64,000 bases of DNA from Hyphomicrobiales bacterium (GCA_930633525.1 CAKNFP010000001.1:3264001-3328000); one strand, 5' to 3'; shown: positions 27,097 through 36,531, counted from the first letter of the stretch. Program-made: numbers and translations. The notes: generated by a model not told the origin, from the sequence alone.

Positions 27097-28980
27097 GTGC
27101 CGATAAAAACTATCTCCGCTGCACAATTCGCGACAGCGTTCGATCTCAGGCCAAGTCTTGTGGCGTGGTTCCTCGGCGCAGGCGCATCGGCCGCCTCTGG
27201 CATTCCGACCGGCTACGCCATGATCCGCGATTTCAAGGCACAAATCTTTTGCCGCGAAACAAACCTCTCAAAGCGCGAGATCGATACCGCTGACCCGATC
27301 TGGATCGACAGGATCGATGCCTTTTTCCGCCAAAACTCGCTGTTGCCGCCTGACGGTGATCCTACAGAGTATGCCAAGGCCTTCGAAGCGGTCTATCCAG
27401 AGGCTCGGCATCGCCGACAGTATATAGACGATGCGATCTCCAAGGGCACTCCCTGTTTTGGACATAAGGTGCTTGGCAGTCTTATGGCTGCTGGCAAGGT
27501 TGATAGCGTTTTCACCACGAACTTCGATCCGCTTATCGAGGAGTCGGCGCATTCGGCAAATGCGATCCTCCCGATAGACGGCCAGAACCGCCCGACTGTG
27601 GCGGCGATCGATTCCGCCGACCGTGCCATGCGGTGCCTCAATGAATCGGACTGGCCGTTGGTCGCTAAGCTCCACGGTGATTATCAGTCGATCGCGATTA
27701 AGAATACGGGATCGGAACTGGAGGAACAGGACGCACGGATGCGGCATGTGCTGGTGGAATCCGGCAAGCGCTTCGGAATGATCTTCGTCGGCTATAGCGG
27801 ACGCGACAGTTCGATCATGGAGGCGCTGAACACGGTTCTCGATGCGCCTTCGCCATTTCCGAACGGACTGTACTGGCTCACCTCGTCACCTTCGCGTTTA
27901 CTGCCCGTAGTGATCGAATTCCTAGAGCGGGCCGGAGCGGCTGGCGTGGATGTGGCCGTCATTGAGTGCGCGACCTTCGACGAACTGGCTGCCGATATCA
28001 TCAAGGTAACCGATTTACCCAAGCCGCTTCTTGATCGGGTGATGGAAGGGCGACCTACGCCGCGTCTCGTACCCGTTCAGATTCCAAATGCCAAAGCCCG
28101 CGCATTCCCCGTGCTGCGCTATTCGGCAATTCTGCTCCAATCGATGCCGACCGCGGCCAGGCGCATCAGGTTGAGCCAACCGACAACATCGGCAGAGGTG
28201 CGCGGGATCTTCAAGGCGAAGGGATGTCGGGCGACGGCGGCCGCTTTGGGACGTGAGCTGGCGGTGTTCGGGCGTGACCAGGAAATCCTGGATGCCTTGG
28301 CTCCGCTTGGCCCATCGCTTGCTGGAACGATCGACCTAGATCCGGTCGCCGATAGCTGGGCGACGGGATTGCTCTACGACACGCTCGTGCGATCTCTCGC
28401 CCGACAGCGCCCGCTCATCCCACGCTACAGGCGTTCGGGCCATTCGCTCGTCGTTGGAACACCGCGCGACGGCGATGATCCTGATCGAACGCGGCGTCAG
28501 CAACAAACCCTATCCCGGCTGCGCGATGCCTACGGCACCAATCTGTTTGGCACAGTGCCCAAGCTTGGCTTCCCGTTTCAGGAAGGTGTCCACCTCAAGC
28601 TGGAACAGGTCGATGGAAAGTGGTGGTGCGGCTTCGAGCCTTACACGTTCGTCCAGTTGCCCCGACAAGACACTTCCCAAACGGACGGTGAGGAGGGACT
28701 GGCCGCAGAAGAAGCTCCCGCTGAAATGGGCATCCAAGCCGAGCGACGAGGTGATCCTGCTGGTGACTGGCGCCGGGAACGATGGGCTCCGCGCTATAAT
28801 AGAAATTGGGCCAGCATTATTGGGGCCTGGGCCCAGCTTCTGACCGAGACGGGCGGCACGTATCGGAGCGCTTTCGGACTCGAAAATGGCACTGGCATTG
28901 ATGCCGTGTTCAAGGTGTCACCCGTCACAGGGTTTAGTCGACCGTCGCATCACCATACCTACTTCGACAGGAGCAAATGA
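27097..28980 (+). CDS. SIR2-APAZ effector of a short Argonaute (SPARSA-type) system
   Basis: 627 residues, GTG start with AAAGGGG upstream. The N-terminal SIR2 NADase domain shows FLGAGASAASG (26-35), TTNFD (Asn142) and KLHGD (His193), the NAD-binding and catalytic signatures. The second half is an APAZ region with KLGFPFQEGVHLKLE, WWCGFEPYTFV and WAPRYNRNWASIIGAW, typical of proteins that pair with short Argonautes. In such systems guide-directed recognition of invader nucleic acid triggers NAD+ depletion and cell death or dormancy. Its stop overlaps the Argonaute ATG by 4 bp (ATGA), as expected for an obligate complex. No defects seen. Confidence 0.92.
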   Translation: MPIKTISAAQFATAFDLRPSLVAWFLGAGASAASGIPTGYAMIRDFKAQIFCRETNLSKREIDTADPIWIDRIDAFFRQNSLLPPDGDPTEYAKAFEAVYPEARHRRQYIDDAISKGTPCFGHKVLGSLMAAGKVDSVFTTNFDPLIEESAHSANAILPIDGQNRPTVAAIDSADRAMRCLNESDWPLVAKLHGDYQSIAIKNTGSELEEQDARMRHVLVESGKRFGMIFVGYSGRDSSIMEALNTVLDAPSPFPNGLYWLTSSPSRLLPVVIEFLERAGAAGVDVAVIECATFDELAADIIKVTDLPKPLLDRVMEGRPTPRLVPVQIPNAKARAFPVLRYSAILLQSMPTAARRIRLSQPTTSAEVRGIFKAKGCRATAAALGRELAVFGRDQEILDALAPLGPSLAGTIDLDPVADSWATGLLYDTLVRSLARQRPLIPRYRRSGHSLVVGTPRDGDDPDRTRRQQQTLSRLRDAYGTNLFGTVPKLGFPFQEGVHLKLEQVDGKWWCGFEPYTFVQLPRQDTSQTDGEEGLAAEEAPAEMGIQAERRGDPAGDWRRERWAPRYNRNWASIIGAWAQLLTETGGTYRSAFGLENGTGIDAVFKVSPVTGFSRPSHHHTYFDRSK

Positions 28981-30428
28981 TGGCAAACCCAGCCCTCACC
29001 GAGCTGCCGCCATTCACGCTCTTGGATGAGCCGGACCTGTCGTTTTCGCCATCCGACGTCACCCAGGTAGATGTCCATCCATTGCGCGGCCTCCTGAACT
29101 TCGGGCCGTATTCGAAAGGATCGTTTAGCGGATACACTCCCCGCATTCGAATCGCGACGGTTGGCCCGGAGAGCGCTTTCCATCGTCGTGGCGATCTGAT
29201 GAAGCTGTTGCGCGGCGTGCATCGGCCTTCCGACAGATCAGAATATGTGCCGGAATATCCCGGTTTCGAGCGCCTGTTCCGCGTGTCACTCGATCCCGCG
29301 CCAGCGAACGCGCACATCAAGTGGCCTGAACACCTCGACCAGTTACCGGGTGACGGCAACGCGCAGCATCGCCTATACCTTGCAATGGATGCCGCTCTCC
29401 GCCGCCTCGACGCCGTTCGCAACGAGTTCGACGTTGTGCTGGTCCACTTCCCCGACAACTGGGACACGGCGACACGCGGAAAATTCTTTGACGCACACGA
29501 CGTGCTGAAGGCTCTGGGCGCCAAGTATAATATCCCGACTCAGGTTCTGAACGATCGCGTCTTCAACTTCAGCTTTAAGGCCTCGCTCGCTTGGCGTCTT
29601 TCAACCGCACTGTATGTGAAGGCTGCGGGCACGCCATGGAAGCTCGCGCCGCTGAAGGGTGTGCCGGCGGACACCGCCTACATCGGGTTGGCTTATGCCC
29701 TGCGCGGTGACCAACAAGACGCGCATTATGTGACGTGCTGCTCGCAGGTCTTCGACATGGACGGTGGCGGCATGCAGTTCGTCGCGTTCGAGGCGCGAGA
29801 CCCGGTGGCCGACGTGGCCGAAGCCCGCCGGAACCCCTTTCTAAGTCGCGACGACATGCGCGCGGTCCTCGCCCGTAGCCTGGAACTCTATCAGGGGCGC
29901 AATGGCGGCAACCTACCAAAACGCATGGTCATTCACAAAACGACCGCGTTCAAGGAAGCTGAAATCGAGGGCGCGTTCGATGCGCTTACCGGCGTAGCGG
30001 AAATAGAGTGCGTCGAGGTCAGTTCGGCATCGTGCTGGCGCGGCGTCTGGCTCATCAAGTCGGGCGTAGAGAAACCGCCGTCAAAACCTTCGGGGTTTCC
30101 CGTGCCGCGCGGGACGATGGTGATCCGCACGGGCAATTCTGCCTTGGTATGGGTGGCGGGCAATGCTCCCGAGGTCTCAACCAAAGGCGATTACTATCAG
30201 GGCAAGAAGAGCATCCCCCGGCCGCTGCAACTGATCCGTCATGCGGGCAGCGGGCCACTTGAACTCACAGCCCATGAGGCGTTGGCCCTCACGAAGATGG
30301 ATTGGAATAACGACGCGCTCTACGACCCAGTGCCGGTTAGCATTCGCTATTCGCAGAAACTGGCTCGCACGATAGCGAACGTCCCGGACCTACCTCGGAA
30401 TGTTTATCCTTATCGGTTGTTCATGTGA
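28977..30428 (+). CDS. Short prokaryotic Argonaute (MID-PIWI, catalytically inactive)
   Basis: 483 residues, the size of short pAgos lacking N and PAZ domains. Recognisable parts are the MID-side strand FDVVLVHFPDNWD (151-163), the guide-pocket region NIPTQVLNDR (185-194), the PIWI start YIGLAYAL (235-242), MVIHKTTAFKEAEIEGAFDAL (317-337) and the C-terminal PYRLFM. Active PIWI domains carry Asp where this protein reads YIGLA, so no slicer activity is expected. It should bind a guide and license the SIR2-APAZ partner. A second ATG at 28980 is an alternative start. About 165 AT-rich bp follow, probably the promoter of the next operon. Confidence 0.92.
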   Translation: MMANPALTELPPFTLLDEPDLSFSPSDVTQVDVHPLRGLLNFGPYSKGSFSGYTPRIRIATVGPESAFHRRGDLMKLLRGVHRPSDRSEYVPEYPGFERLFRVSLDPAPANAHIKWPEHLDQLPGDGNAQHRLYLAMDAALRRLDAVRNEFDVVLVHFPDNWDTATRGKFFDAHDVLKALGAKYNIPTQVLNDRVFNFSFKASLAWRLSTALYVKAAGTPWKLAPLKGVPADTAYIGLAYALRGDQQDAHYVTCCSQVFDMDGGGMQFVAFEARDPVADVAEARRNPFLSRDDMRAVLARSLELYQGRNGGNLPKRMVIHKTTAFKEAEIEGAFDALTGVAEIECVEVSSASCWRGVWLIKSGVEKPPSKPSGFPVPRGTMVIRTGNSALVWVAGNAPEVSTKGDYYQGKKSIPRPLQLIRHAGSGPLELTAHEALALTKMDWNNDALYDPVPVSIRYSQKLARTIANVPDLPRNVYPYRLFM

Positions 30429-30592
30429 TGAGGTTTCTGCAAATTAGAAATGAGCCGAATCGATTGTATTGCTGAGAACTAATTATGAAATATGACTTAA
30501 ATTATACTTCGTAAGGGACGCGCGCATTCTGCATTGCAAAGATGGCTTCGTATCGACGCCATATTATTTATCGGCCTTGGGGGAGGCATACC

Positions 30593-31408
30593 GTGACGAC
30601 ACCGAGCTATCTGAACTGGCTGGTCGATACTGGAGAGCGTCAAGCAACGGCGTGTGGCCGTGAAATCGAGATATGGGAACTAAATCCGCAAGATGACACT
30701 GAAATCCTTTCAAACTGGGCTCGGCATTTCCGTAGCCACTACATAGCCGATGCCGATTTACCGTTCATGACTGGCGGAACGGGACTCGGCCATCCCGATT
30801 ATCTAAGGACCATTCTCTTCCCCGATGCGAAGGTGGCACCCGGACCGAGCCTCCGATCGGGAGATTTTGGCGAGATCGTCGTCGCCGACTTCATCGAATA
30901 TTTCCTAGGATATTGGTGTCCACGCGAGCTGCGCTACCAGGATCGCTGGAACCGAAATGACTCGACAAAGGGTTGCGATGTTATCGGGTTCAAGTTCGCG
31001 AACGAGGACAACCCCGATCCGGCCGACGAGCCTTTTATCTTCGAGTCCAAATCTGGCATGTCTGCGTCCGGCGCGAACCGGCTCCAGGATGCGATCGATG
31101 ACAGCGTAAGGGACAGACTTCGCGAGGGCATGAGCCTCAATGCGATTAAACGCCGCTTCTTCGATCGGGGCGAAATGGGCGATGCCCGAAAGGTCGAGCG
31201 CTTTCAAAACGAGGCCGACCGACCCTTTCGCCGGATCAACGGAGCGGCCGCCATTCTCGACGAGGCCGTCTTTGCCGAGACCGACATGGCGGCGACCAAC
31301 GGTGCGGCTCATTTTAACCAAGAGAATTTGCGCCTTCTGGTTATCCGCGGACCGTCATTGATGAAACTCGTACATGCGCTTTACGAGAGGGCAGCAGATG
31401 AGGCCTGA
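30593..31408 (+). CDS. hamA: HamA-like nuclease (DUF1837, Hachiman-type)
   Basis: 271 residues from GTG 30593, chosen because GGGGAGG lies 6 nt upstream; ATG 30542 in the same frame has no clear ribosome-binding site. A PD-(D/E)xK-like core is visible: GDFGE (Glu94), STKGCDVIGF (Asp129) and FIFESKSG (Glu151, Lys153). This pattern and the following helicase gene match Hachiman HamA, which cuts DNA broadly once released by HamB. The overlap with the next ORF (11 bp) shows coupling. The family call rests on motif layout and gene order, so a related two-gene nuclease-helicase system is possible. Confidence 0.7.
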   Translation: MTTPSYLNWLVDTGERQATACGREIEIWELNPQDDTEILSNWARHFRSHYIADADLPFMTGGTGLGHPDYLRTILFPDAKVAPGPSLRSGDFGEIVVADFIEYFLGYWCPRELRYQDRWNRNDSTKGCDVIGFKFANEDNPDPADEPFIFESKSGMSASGANRLQDAIDDSVRDRLREGMSLNAIKRRFFDRGEMGDARKVERFQNEADRPFRRINGAAAILDEAVFAETDMAATNGAAHFNQENLRLLVIRGPSLMKLVHALYERAADEA

Positions 31409-32238
31409 GGCGACCGCGCTCACCATCCTATCCACCGCGCGAGCACGAGCAAAGATGCACGAATTCCGCGTCGCGCCAGCGGACTTCAATGCGTTGCCGC
31501 GCGACCCGTCGCTACTCTTCTCATTGGCAATCGGCATCTTGGGAGATGTTGCGGCCGCCGTCGCAGATACGCTCGATGTTGCAGGAGTGGCACCGGCCGC
31601 GCTTCCTCAACCGCCCGGCTGGGATGAGTTGGATGAGGATCCGCAAAATGTGCTACGCTTTTCCTCAGTTTTCTTCGATGCATATTTGAACGCGCAGCTC
31701 GATGCCAACTTAGACACCGAGTTTTCACTCCTGTGCGCAGCGGCATACTACATCGCCGGGAATGTCGGCAGCGCGACGGTAATCATTCGGCACATGACGG
31801 AGCCGGGCCTCGACCTCGCGGGCGGGCTTGGTCATCTCGTCTACAGCATCCTCAAGAACAGCTTCGTTCCGGCCGAGGCGGCCCATGCTCATCAAGCGGC
31901 GACGACTGAGCTTCTCCAGGCGCTAGCCGGCTATTTCAGCTTCGAGGCCGGGGCGGATGGCATTGCCGAAGCGTGCCGCAGAATCCGCGAGTATTTCCAC
32001 CGATCCGGCTCACCGCGCGAATTGCTCTACGCCGACATTGCTGGCGCTTTGTGTGCGCTCAAGCTTAGAAATTCTGCCCGGACAATCCTGCCAACAGCAT
32101 CAGGCTTGGCGCCGGACGCGTGGCGCCAAGCGCTCGCGAAGTCGCATTTTCCGATCGAACTCTGGCCTGCTCAGCAGCGGATCGCGGATGCTGGCGTGTT
32201 CGCTGGACGTTCTGTGGTCTGTCCGTCGTCAGATGATT
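31398..32238 (+). pseudogene. hamB: HamB-like DEAD/DEAH helicase, N-terminal fragment
   Basis: ATG 31398 with GAGAGG upstream. About 275 residues of helical N-terminal region end with FPIELWPAQQRIADAGVFAGRSVV, the Q-motif-like lead-in to an SF2 helicase. The Walker A that should follow (a PTSAGKT-like sequence) is missing; instead the frame runs into an IS3-family end at 32239 and stops at 32348 inside it. The rest of the helicase (normally several hundred residues more) is not found beyond the IS. Without HamB the HamA-like nuclease would lack its ATP-dependent control. Confidence 0.75.
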
Positions 32239-32292
32239 TGAGACTGTTTCGGCGTCTCAGGAACGGAGGTTCTGGCTCATCTGGGTTTGAGG

Positions 32293-33273
32293 TTATGCGG
32301 CCTGCAGCTGGTGCTGCAAGCGTCTGTGCTGGATTGTCTGGCGCTTGATCCTTTCGCGTTCGGTGAGGATGGCCTGCCCGCGGTTGAAGTAGACATCGGC
32401 GGGCGTCAGGTTGCCGAGGCTCTCGTGAGACCGGGCATGGTTGTAATGCTCAACGAAGGCCGCGACCTGCCGTTCAAGGTCACCGGGCAGATAGTAGTTT
32501 TCCAGCAGGATGCGGTTCTTCAGGGTCTGGTGCCAGCGCTCGATCTTGCCCTGCGTCTGGGGATGATAGGGCGCGCCGCGAACGTGTTTCATGCCTTTGC
32601 CGTCGAGCCAGGTAGCGAGGTCGGCCGAGATGTATGAGGCGCCGTTATCGCTCAACAGTCTCGGCCGATGTGCGACCGTGATCTGGTCGAGCCCCGATGC
32701 CGCCAGCGCCAGATCGAGCGTGGCGGTGACGTCGTCAGTGCGCATCGTGGCGCAGAGCTTCCAGGCGACGATGAAGCGTGAGAAGTCGTCGAGCACGGTC
32801 GAGAGATAATACCAGCCCCATCCGGTGATCTTCAGGTAGGTGAAGTCGGTCTGCCAGAGCTGGTTGGGCGCCGTCGTCTTGTCTTTGAACTCGGACGCCG
32901 CCTTGATGACGATGTAGGCCGGGCTGGTGATCAGGTCATGCGCCTTCAGCAGCCGATACACCGATGCTTCCGAGACGAAGTAGCGTTTCTCGTCGGTGAA
33001 GCGCACCGCCAGCTCGCGTGGGCTCAGCTCCGTTTCGCGCAGCGCCAGCTCGACGATCTCGGCCCGGATTGGGTCGGGAATCCGGTTCCAGACGCGGTCG
33101 GGCCGTGAGCGATGATCGGCGAGCGCCTCGACCCCGCCGGAGAGATAGCGATCATACCAGCGATAGAAGGTCGCCCTGGGGATGCCGAGTTTTCCCAATG
33201 TGCGCCTTGCCGGCAGATGCGAGGCTTCGACCAGGCGGATGATCTCCGCCTTCTCGGATGCGGGATACCTCAT
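32293..33273 (-). CDS. IS3-family OrfB transposase
   Basis: 326 residues with an N-terminal HTH_21-like region (ISRATFYRWY-type, here IPRATFYRWYDRYL) and an rve DDE core: LWQTDFTYLKI (first D), RLLSDNGASYIS (second D) and PQTQGKIERWHQTLK (E). The C terminus has NLTPADVYF. The frame is intact. It overlaps orfA by 4 bp, and production of an OrfAB fusion by frameshift is likely. Confidence 0.93.
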   Translation of the reverse strand: MRYPASEKAEIIRLVEASHLPARRTLGKLGIPRATFYRWYDRYLSGGVEALADHRSRPDRVWNRIPDPIRAEIVELALRETELSPRELAVRFTDEKRYFVSEASVYRLLKAHDLITSPAYIVIKAASEFKDKTTAPNQLWQTDFTYLKITGWGWYYLSTVLDDFSRFIVAWKLCATMRTDDVTATLDLALAASGLDQITVAHRPRLLSDNGASYISADLATWLDGKGMKHVRGAPYHPQTQGKIERWHQTLKNRILLENYYLPGDLERQVAAFVEHYNHARSHESLGNLTPADVYFNRGQAILTERERIKRQTIQHRRLQHQLQAA

Positions 33274-33644
33274 GTGTCGTCCTCCCCATCCGCCAGCATG
33301 CTTTTTTTGAGCAGGCGGTTTTCCAGGGTCAGATCGGCCACGGCCTCCTTCAGGGCCTGCGCCTCGCGACGCAGTTCCTTCACCTCGTCCGACGTCGCGG
33401 CGCGGGCCGTGTCACCGGCGAGACGGCGCTTGCCGGCGTCGAGGAACTCCTTCGACCAGCCGTAATACATCGACGAGGCGATCCCCTCGCGCCGGCACAG
33501 CTCGGCAATGCTCTCCTCGCCGCGCACGCCTTCCAGCACGATGCGGATCTTCTCTTCGGCAGAGAACTGCCGCCGCGTCGCTCGGCGGATATCCTTCACG
33601 ACCTGCTCTGCCGGTTCTTTCTCCGGACCCGATTTCTGTCTCAT
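33270..33644 (-). CDS. IS3-family OrfA (HTH protein)
   Basis: 124 residues with the HTH_Tnp_1 pattern (RRQFSAEEKIRIVLEGVRGE, SIAELCRREGIASSMYYGWSKEFL) and a C-terminal coiled segment ending LENRLLKKS, the common IS3-family OrfA build. It overlaps orfB in the ATGA manner. Confidence 0.92.
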   Translation of the reverse strand: MRQKSGPEKEPAEQVVKDIRRATRRQFSAEEKIRIVLEGVRGEESIAELCRREGIASSMYYGWSKEFLDAGKRRLAGDTARAATSDEVKELRREAQALKEAVADLTLENRLLKKSMLADGEDDT

Positions 33645-33710
33645 CTGCGCTCCATGATGGCTGCGATGATCCAGAAATCCTCCCTTCCCGAAAACCCCTA
33701 AACTGTCTCA

Positions 33711-33989
33711 AGAGCGCTGACGGCAGACATGCGGGTACGTCCGACGGGCGCCGCATAAAGACGGACCAATCCGAGCGTGACATTCCGCTGGTCGGCGCGG
33801 CGCTCCTTGCGATGCGGGCACAGCCGGAGGGCTTTCCGCGCTATCGCGACAGGGTGCCTCGCTCTCGGCGCAACCGATCGGCGTCCCCGCCAACAAGCGG
33901 GGATTCGATTGAAAGAGACCGGATCGCGCGCCCGCGCTTTTCGGCCGCCCCGCGCATCGGATGGGGCGGCGCATCGAAGCTCGAACGCG
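33711..33989. other. Junction between IS3 element and catabolic cluster
   Basis: About 280 GC-rich bases between the IS end and the stop of the flavin-dependent monooxygenase. Open frames exist on both strands, but none resembles a known protein and all look like GC-driven shadows. It may hold the remnant of a gene cut by the rearrangement that removed the end of hamB. Confidence 0.4.
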
Positions 33990-35333
33990 TCACACGGCGA
34001 TGCGATGAGGATTCGCAAGTCCCATCTTCTGGCGGAAGTTCCCCGGTGCGTACTCTTCGTGAAAGAGCCCACGCCGTTGCAACTCGGGAACGAGCACATC
34101 CACGATGTCTTCAAGACCTTCGGGGAAGAACGGAGGAATGACGCTGAATCCGTCGGCACCTTCGTTTCGGAACCACTCCTCGAGCACGTCCGCGATGTGC
34201 TTCGCGTCGCCGTGAACGGTCCAATGCCCGCGCGCGCCGGCCGCGACATGCATGTAGAGCTGTCGAATCGTCATGTTTTCGCGCCGGGCGAGATCCAGCA
34301 GCATCGCCAAACGGCTGTGCTTGCCGCCGCCGACGGGAATGTCCGGAACAGGACCATCGAGGGGATAGACCTTCAGGTCGACCTCTCCCAGGAGGTGGCC
34401 GAGCAGCGCCAAACCGACATCCGGATGGATGAGCATCTGGATCTTGTCGAATTTCTCCTTCGCCTCGGCCATCGTGCGCCCGATGATCGGGACGACCCCG
34501 GGGATCACCTTCACCTGCTCAGGCGGCCGTCCGACATCGGCCACGCGCGCCTTCACATCGCGGTAGAAGGCCTGCGCCTCCTTCAACGATTGCTGGGCGG
34601 TGAAAACGACGTCCGCGATCCGGGCGCCAACGGAGCGCCCCGTGTCCGACGAGCCCGACTGCACGATCACCGGATGGCCCTGCGGCGGGCGCTGAACCGT
34701 CAGAGGTCCCTTGACCGAGAAGAAATCACCCTTGTGATCGATGGTCCGGACTTTGCTGTTGTCGTAGAAAAGCGCGCTTTCCTTGTCCGCGACCACCGCG
34801 TCGTCGCCCCAGCTGTCCCACAGGTCGCAAGCAACCTTGACGCATTCCAGCGCGCGCCTGTAGCGCTCTTCGAGCGGGATCTGCGCCATATGCGCGAAGT
34901 TGTTCGCTTCATCCGGGTTGACCGACGTGATGACGTTCCAGCCCGCGCGTCCTCCACTGATTTTATCGAGCGATGCGAATTTGCGGGCGAGGTGGAACGG
35001 CTCGTTGTACGTCGTTGTCGCGCTGGCGATCAGCCCCACATTCTTCGTCGTGACCGAGACGGCGCTGAGCAGGATGATCGGATCATAGTCGTTCAGCGGC
35101 GCGAGACGCTGGAGCACGTCCGGATCGTTCGCATACATCATTGCCAGGCTATCGGCGAAAAAGAGGAAGTCGAGCTTCCCGCGTTCCGCGATAGCAGCCA
35201 TACGGGCATAATGGGCGAAGCTGTTCTCCGCCGGGGCCACGCTCGGATATCGCCACCCGGCAAGATGCAGCCCCGTGGAATTGATGACGGTGCCGAGAAT
35301 CATTCGCCTGCTGCTGTCCGGCATTGGTGACAC
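33990..35333 (-). CDS. LLM-class flavin-dependent monooxygenase (NtaA/SnaA type)
   Basis: 447 residues, the usual length for the nitrilotriacetate monooxygenase component A / DszA-like branch of bacterial luciferase-like enzymes. Typical stretches: GTVINSTGLHLAGWRYP, LDFLFFADSLAM, VNPDEANNFAHM, HPVIVQSGSSDTGR and VADVVFTAQQSL. These enzymes use FMNH2 from a separate reductase to oxygenate substrates such as aminopolycarboxylates or sulfur heterocycles. A flavin reductase lies 1.2 kb upstream in the same direction. The promoter region (35.5 kb) is AT-rich with a palindrome. Confidence 0.9.
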   Translation of the reverse strand: MSPMPDSSRRMILGTVINSTGLHLAGWRYPSVAPAENSFAHYARMAAIAERGKLDFLFFADSLAMMYANDPDVLQRLAPLNDYDPIILLSAVSVTTKNVGLIASATTTYNEPFHLARKFASLDKISGGRAGWNVITSVNPDEANNFAHMAQIPLEERYRRALECVKVACDLWDSWGDDAVVADKESALFYDNSKVRTIDHKGDFFSVKGPLTVQRPPQGHPVIVQSGSSDTGRSVGARIADVVFTAQQSLKEAQAFYRDVKARVADVGRPPEQVKVIPGVVPIIGRTMAEAKEKFDKIQMLIHPDVGLALLGHLLGEVDLKVYPLDGPVPDIPVGGGKHSRLAMLLDLARRENMTIRQLYMHVAAGARGHWTVHGDAKHIADVLEEWFRNEGADGFSVIPPFFPEGLEDIVDVLVPELQRRGLFHEEYAPGNFRQKMGLANPHRIAV

Positions 35334-35541
35334 TCCTCAGATGCTGCTTCGATCATGCTCGCTGGAAGCTGCAATCCTCCAACCAGAGATCCGTGCGATG
35401 CGCGAGAGGCCTGAGCTCCGCCGCGCAGGTGAACGGTTCCGGCAATGACGCAACTGTCAAGCAGAAAGGCGCGAACCGACCAAGCGGACCGCACCGCATT
35501 CCCCAACCCGACTGCCATCGGCGACCATCGAACCAAAGATT

Positions 35542-35559
35542 GCTAACTTTCTTAGCTAA
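35542..35559. promoter_or_regulatory. Palindromic operator candidate upstream of the LLM monooxygenase
   Basis: GCTAA-N5-TTAGC (35542-35556) overlaps the palindrome TTAGCTAA (35552-35559) in an AT-rich gap. On the - strand TTGACT and TATAAT-like boxes flank it. The TAGCTA core recurs upstream of other genes of this cluster (40,978 and 45,133), fitting a MarR-type operator. Confidence 0.5.
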
Positions 35560-35585
35560 TCAAATTATACAACCCAGAGCGATAG

Positions 35586-36461
35586 TCAATTGGAACGTGA
35601 GGTGGCGGAAGCCGCCGAACGATGCGTCTCCCCTGCCCGCCCCGCGGCGCTTGCGGTGCGAAGGAACGGCTCGACCGCATCCACAAAAAGATCGGGAGCG
35701 AGATCGATCGCCTGATGCTGCTGTCCGGCAAGACTGGTAACCCGGCTGTTCGGCATCGTCTCGCCGAGCATCATGATCGCGGATTTGAACGCCGGCTGAC
35801 TGTCCGCGCCCATGATAAGCAGCGTCTCATGGGCGACCGCCGCCCGCAGTTCCTCCGGCGCGAACCGGAAGTGTTGCACGGTTCGAAGTTCACGGGCGAT
35901 GGTCGGCACCACGTCGAGCCGCGACGGCCAGTTGGGGAGCGCCTGCACAGCCGCGACCTGTTGCTCGGACAATCCGAGAACGCCGGACAAAAAGGCGACC
36001 AGCCCGCCCGCGAGATCCCCTTTGCTCACCCGCTCGTCGATGAGATCCGCAGTGGGATTCTCGGGCCGGACGGAGCCGAGGGGCGGCTCGTAAAGGACGA
36101 GGCGGTCGATGGAAGCCGTCATGCGGCAGGCACCGATGGCGCAGATCGCGCCATAGGAGTGGCCCAGCACGTCGACGCGCCCGCCGATGTGCTCGACCAC
36201 GCGCGCGACGTCCTCGAACTCGCGCTCGATGTGATAGGCGTTTCTGTCGCCGCTGTCGCCGCGCCCCCTCCGGTCCATGGTGATCACCTCGCGGTCGGCC
36301 GCGAGCCGCGCCAGGACCGGCTGCCAACGGCCGCGCTTCGAGGAAGTTCCGTGAACGAGCAGAAGCGGCGCGCCTCGCCCGGTGCGTTCGATGGCGATCG
36401 CCGCCCCATCGGCGCTGCGCACCAGCTGCACTGGATTGTCCGCAAGCATCAGCATCTCCAT
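35586..36461 (-). CDS. Alpha/beta hydrolase
   Basis: 291 residues with the alpha/beta-hydrolase pattern: LLLVHGTSSKRG (oxyanion region), MDRRGRGDSGD, nucleophile elbow GHSYG, LLIMGADSQPA and a late His in LAGQQHQAID. The Ala/Arg-rich tail after about residue 270 is probably unstructured. It probably hydrolyses an ester, lactone or C-C bond in the pathway. It lies in the same - strand run as the flavin reductase and the second hydrolase; 70 bp separate it from the reductase stop. Confidence 0.82.
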   Translation of the reverse strand: MEMLMLADNPVQLVRSADGAAIAIERTGRGAPLLLVHGTSSKRGRWQPVLARLAADREVITMDRRGRGDSGDRNAYHIEREFEDVARVVEHIGGRVDVLGHSYGAICAIGACRMTASIDRLVLYEPPLGSVRPENPTADLIDERVSKGDLAGGLVAFLSGVLGLSEQQVAAVQALPNWPSRLDVVPTIARELRTVQHFRFAPEELRAAVAHETLLIMGADSQPAFKSAIMMLGETMPNSRVTSLAGQQHQAIDLAPDLFVDAVEPFLRTASAAGRAGETHRSAASATSRSN

Positions 36462-36531
36462 TCCTCAGAATTGTCTCGGCGCGCGCATGGCGGCTCACTT
36501 CGGGCGGGCGGCTAAAACGAAGTCCGCCCGT

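Larger units (their letters stand above)
32239..33710 (-). mobile_element. IS3-family element replacing the end of hamB
   Basis: Terminal repeats begin TGAGAC-GTTT at both ends (32239, and 33710 on the complement) and share further matches such as TTCTGG-TCAT. Length is 1472 bp with two overlapping ORFs. No 3-5 bp target duplication is visible (left flank ...GATT, right flank AGAG...). With the loss of the hamB remainder, this suggests an adjacent deletion or recombination after insertion. Confidence 0.88.

Noticed and set aside
28977..30428. An active, slicing Argonaute
   Set aside because: The first PIWI catalytic Asp position reads YIGLA, and the protein lacks N and PAZ domains; it fits the inactive short class.
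33777..35330. A 517-codon + strand frame opposite the luciferase-like gene
   Set aside because: Shadow of a strong family match on the - strand; translation is Arg/His-rich without domain features.
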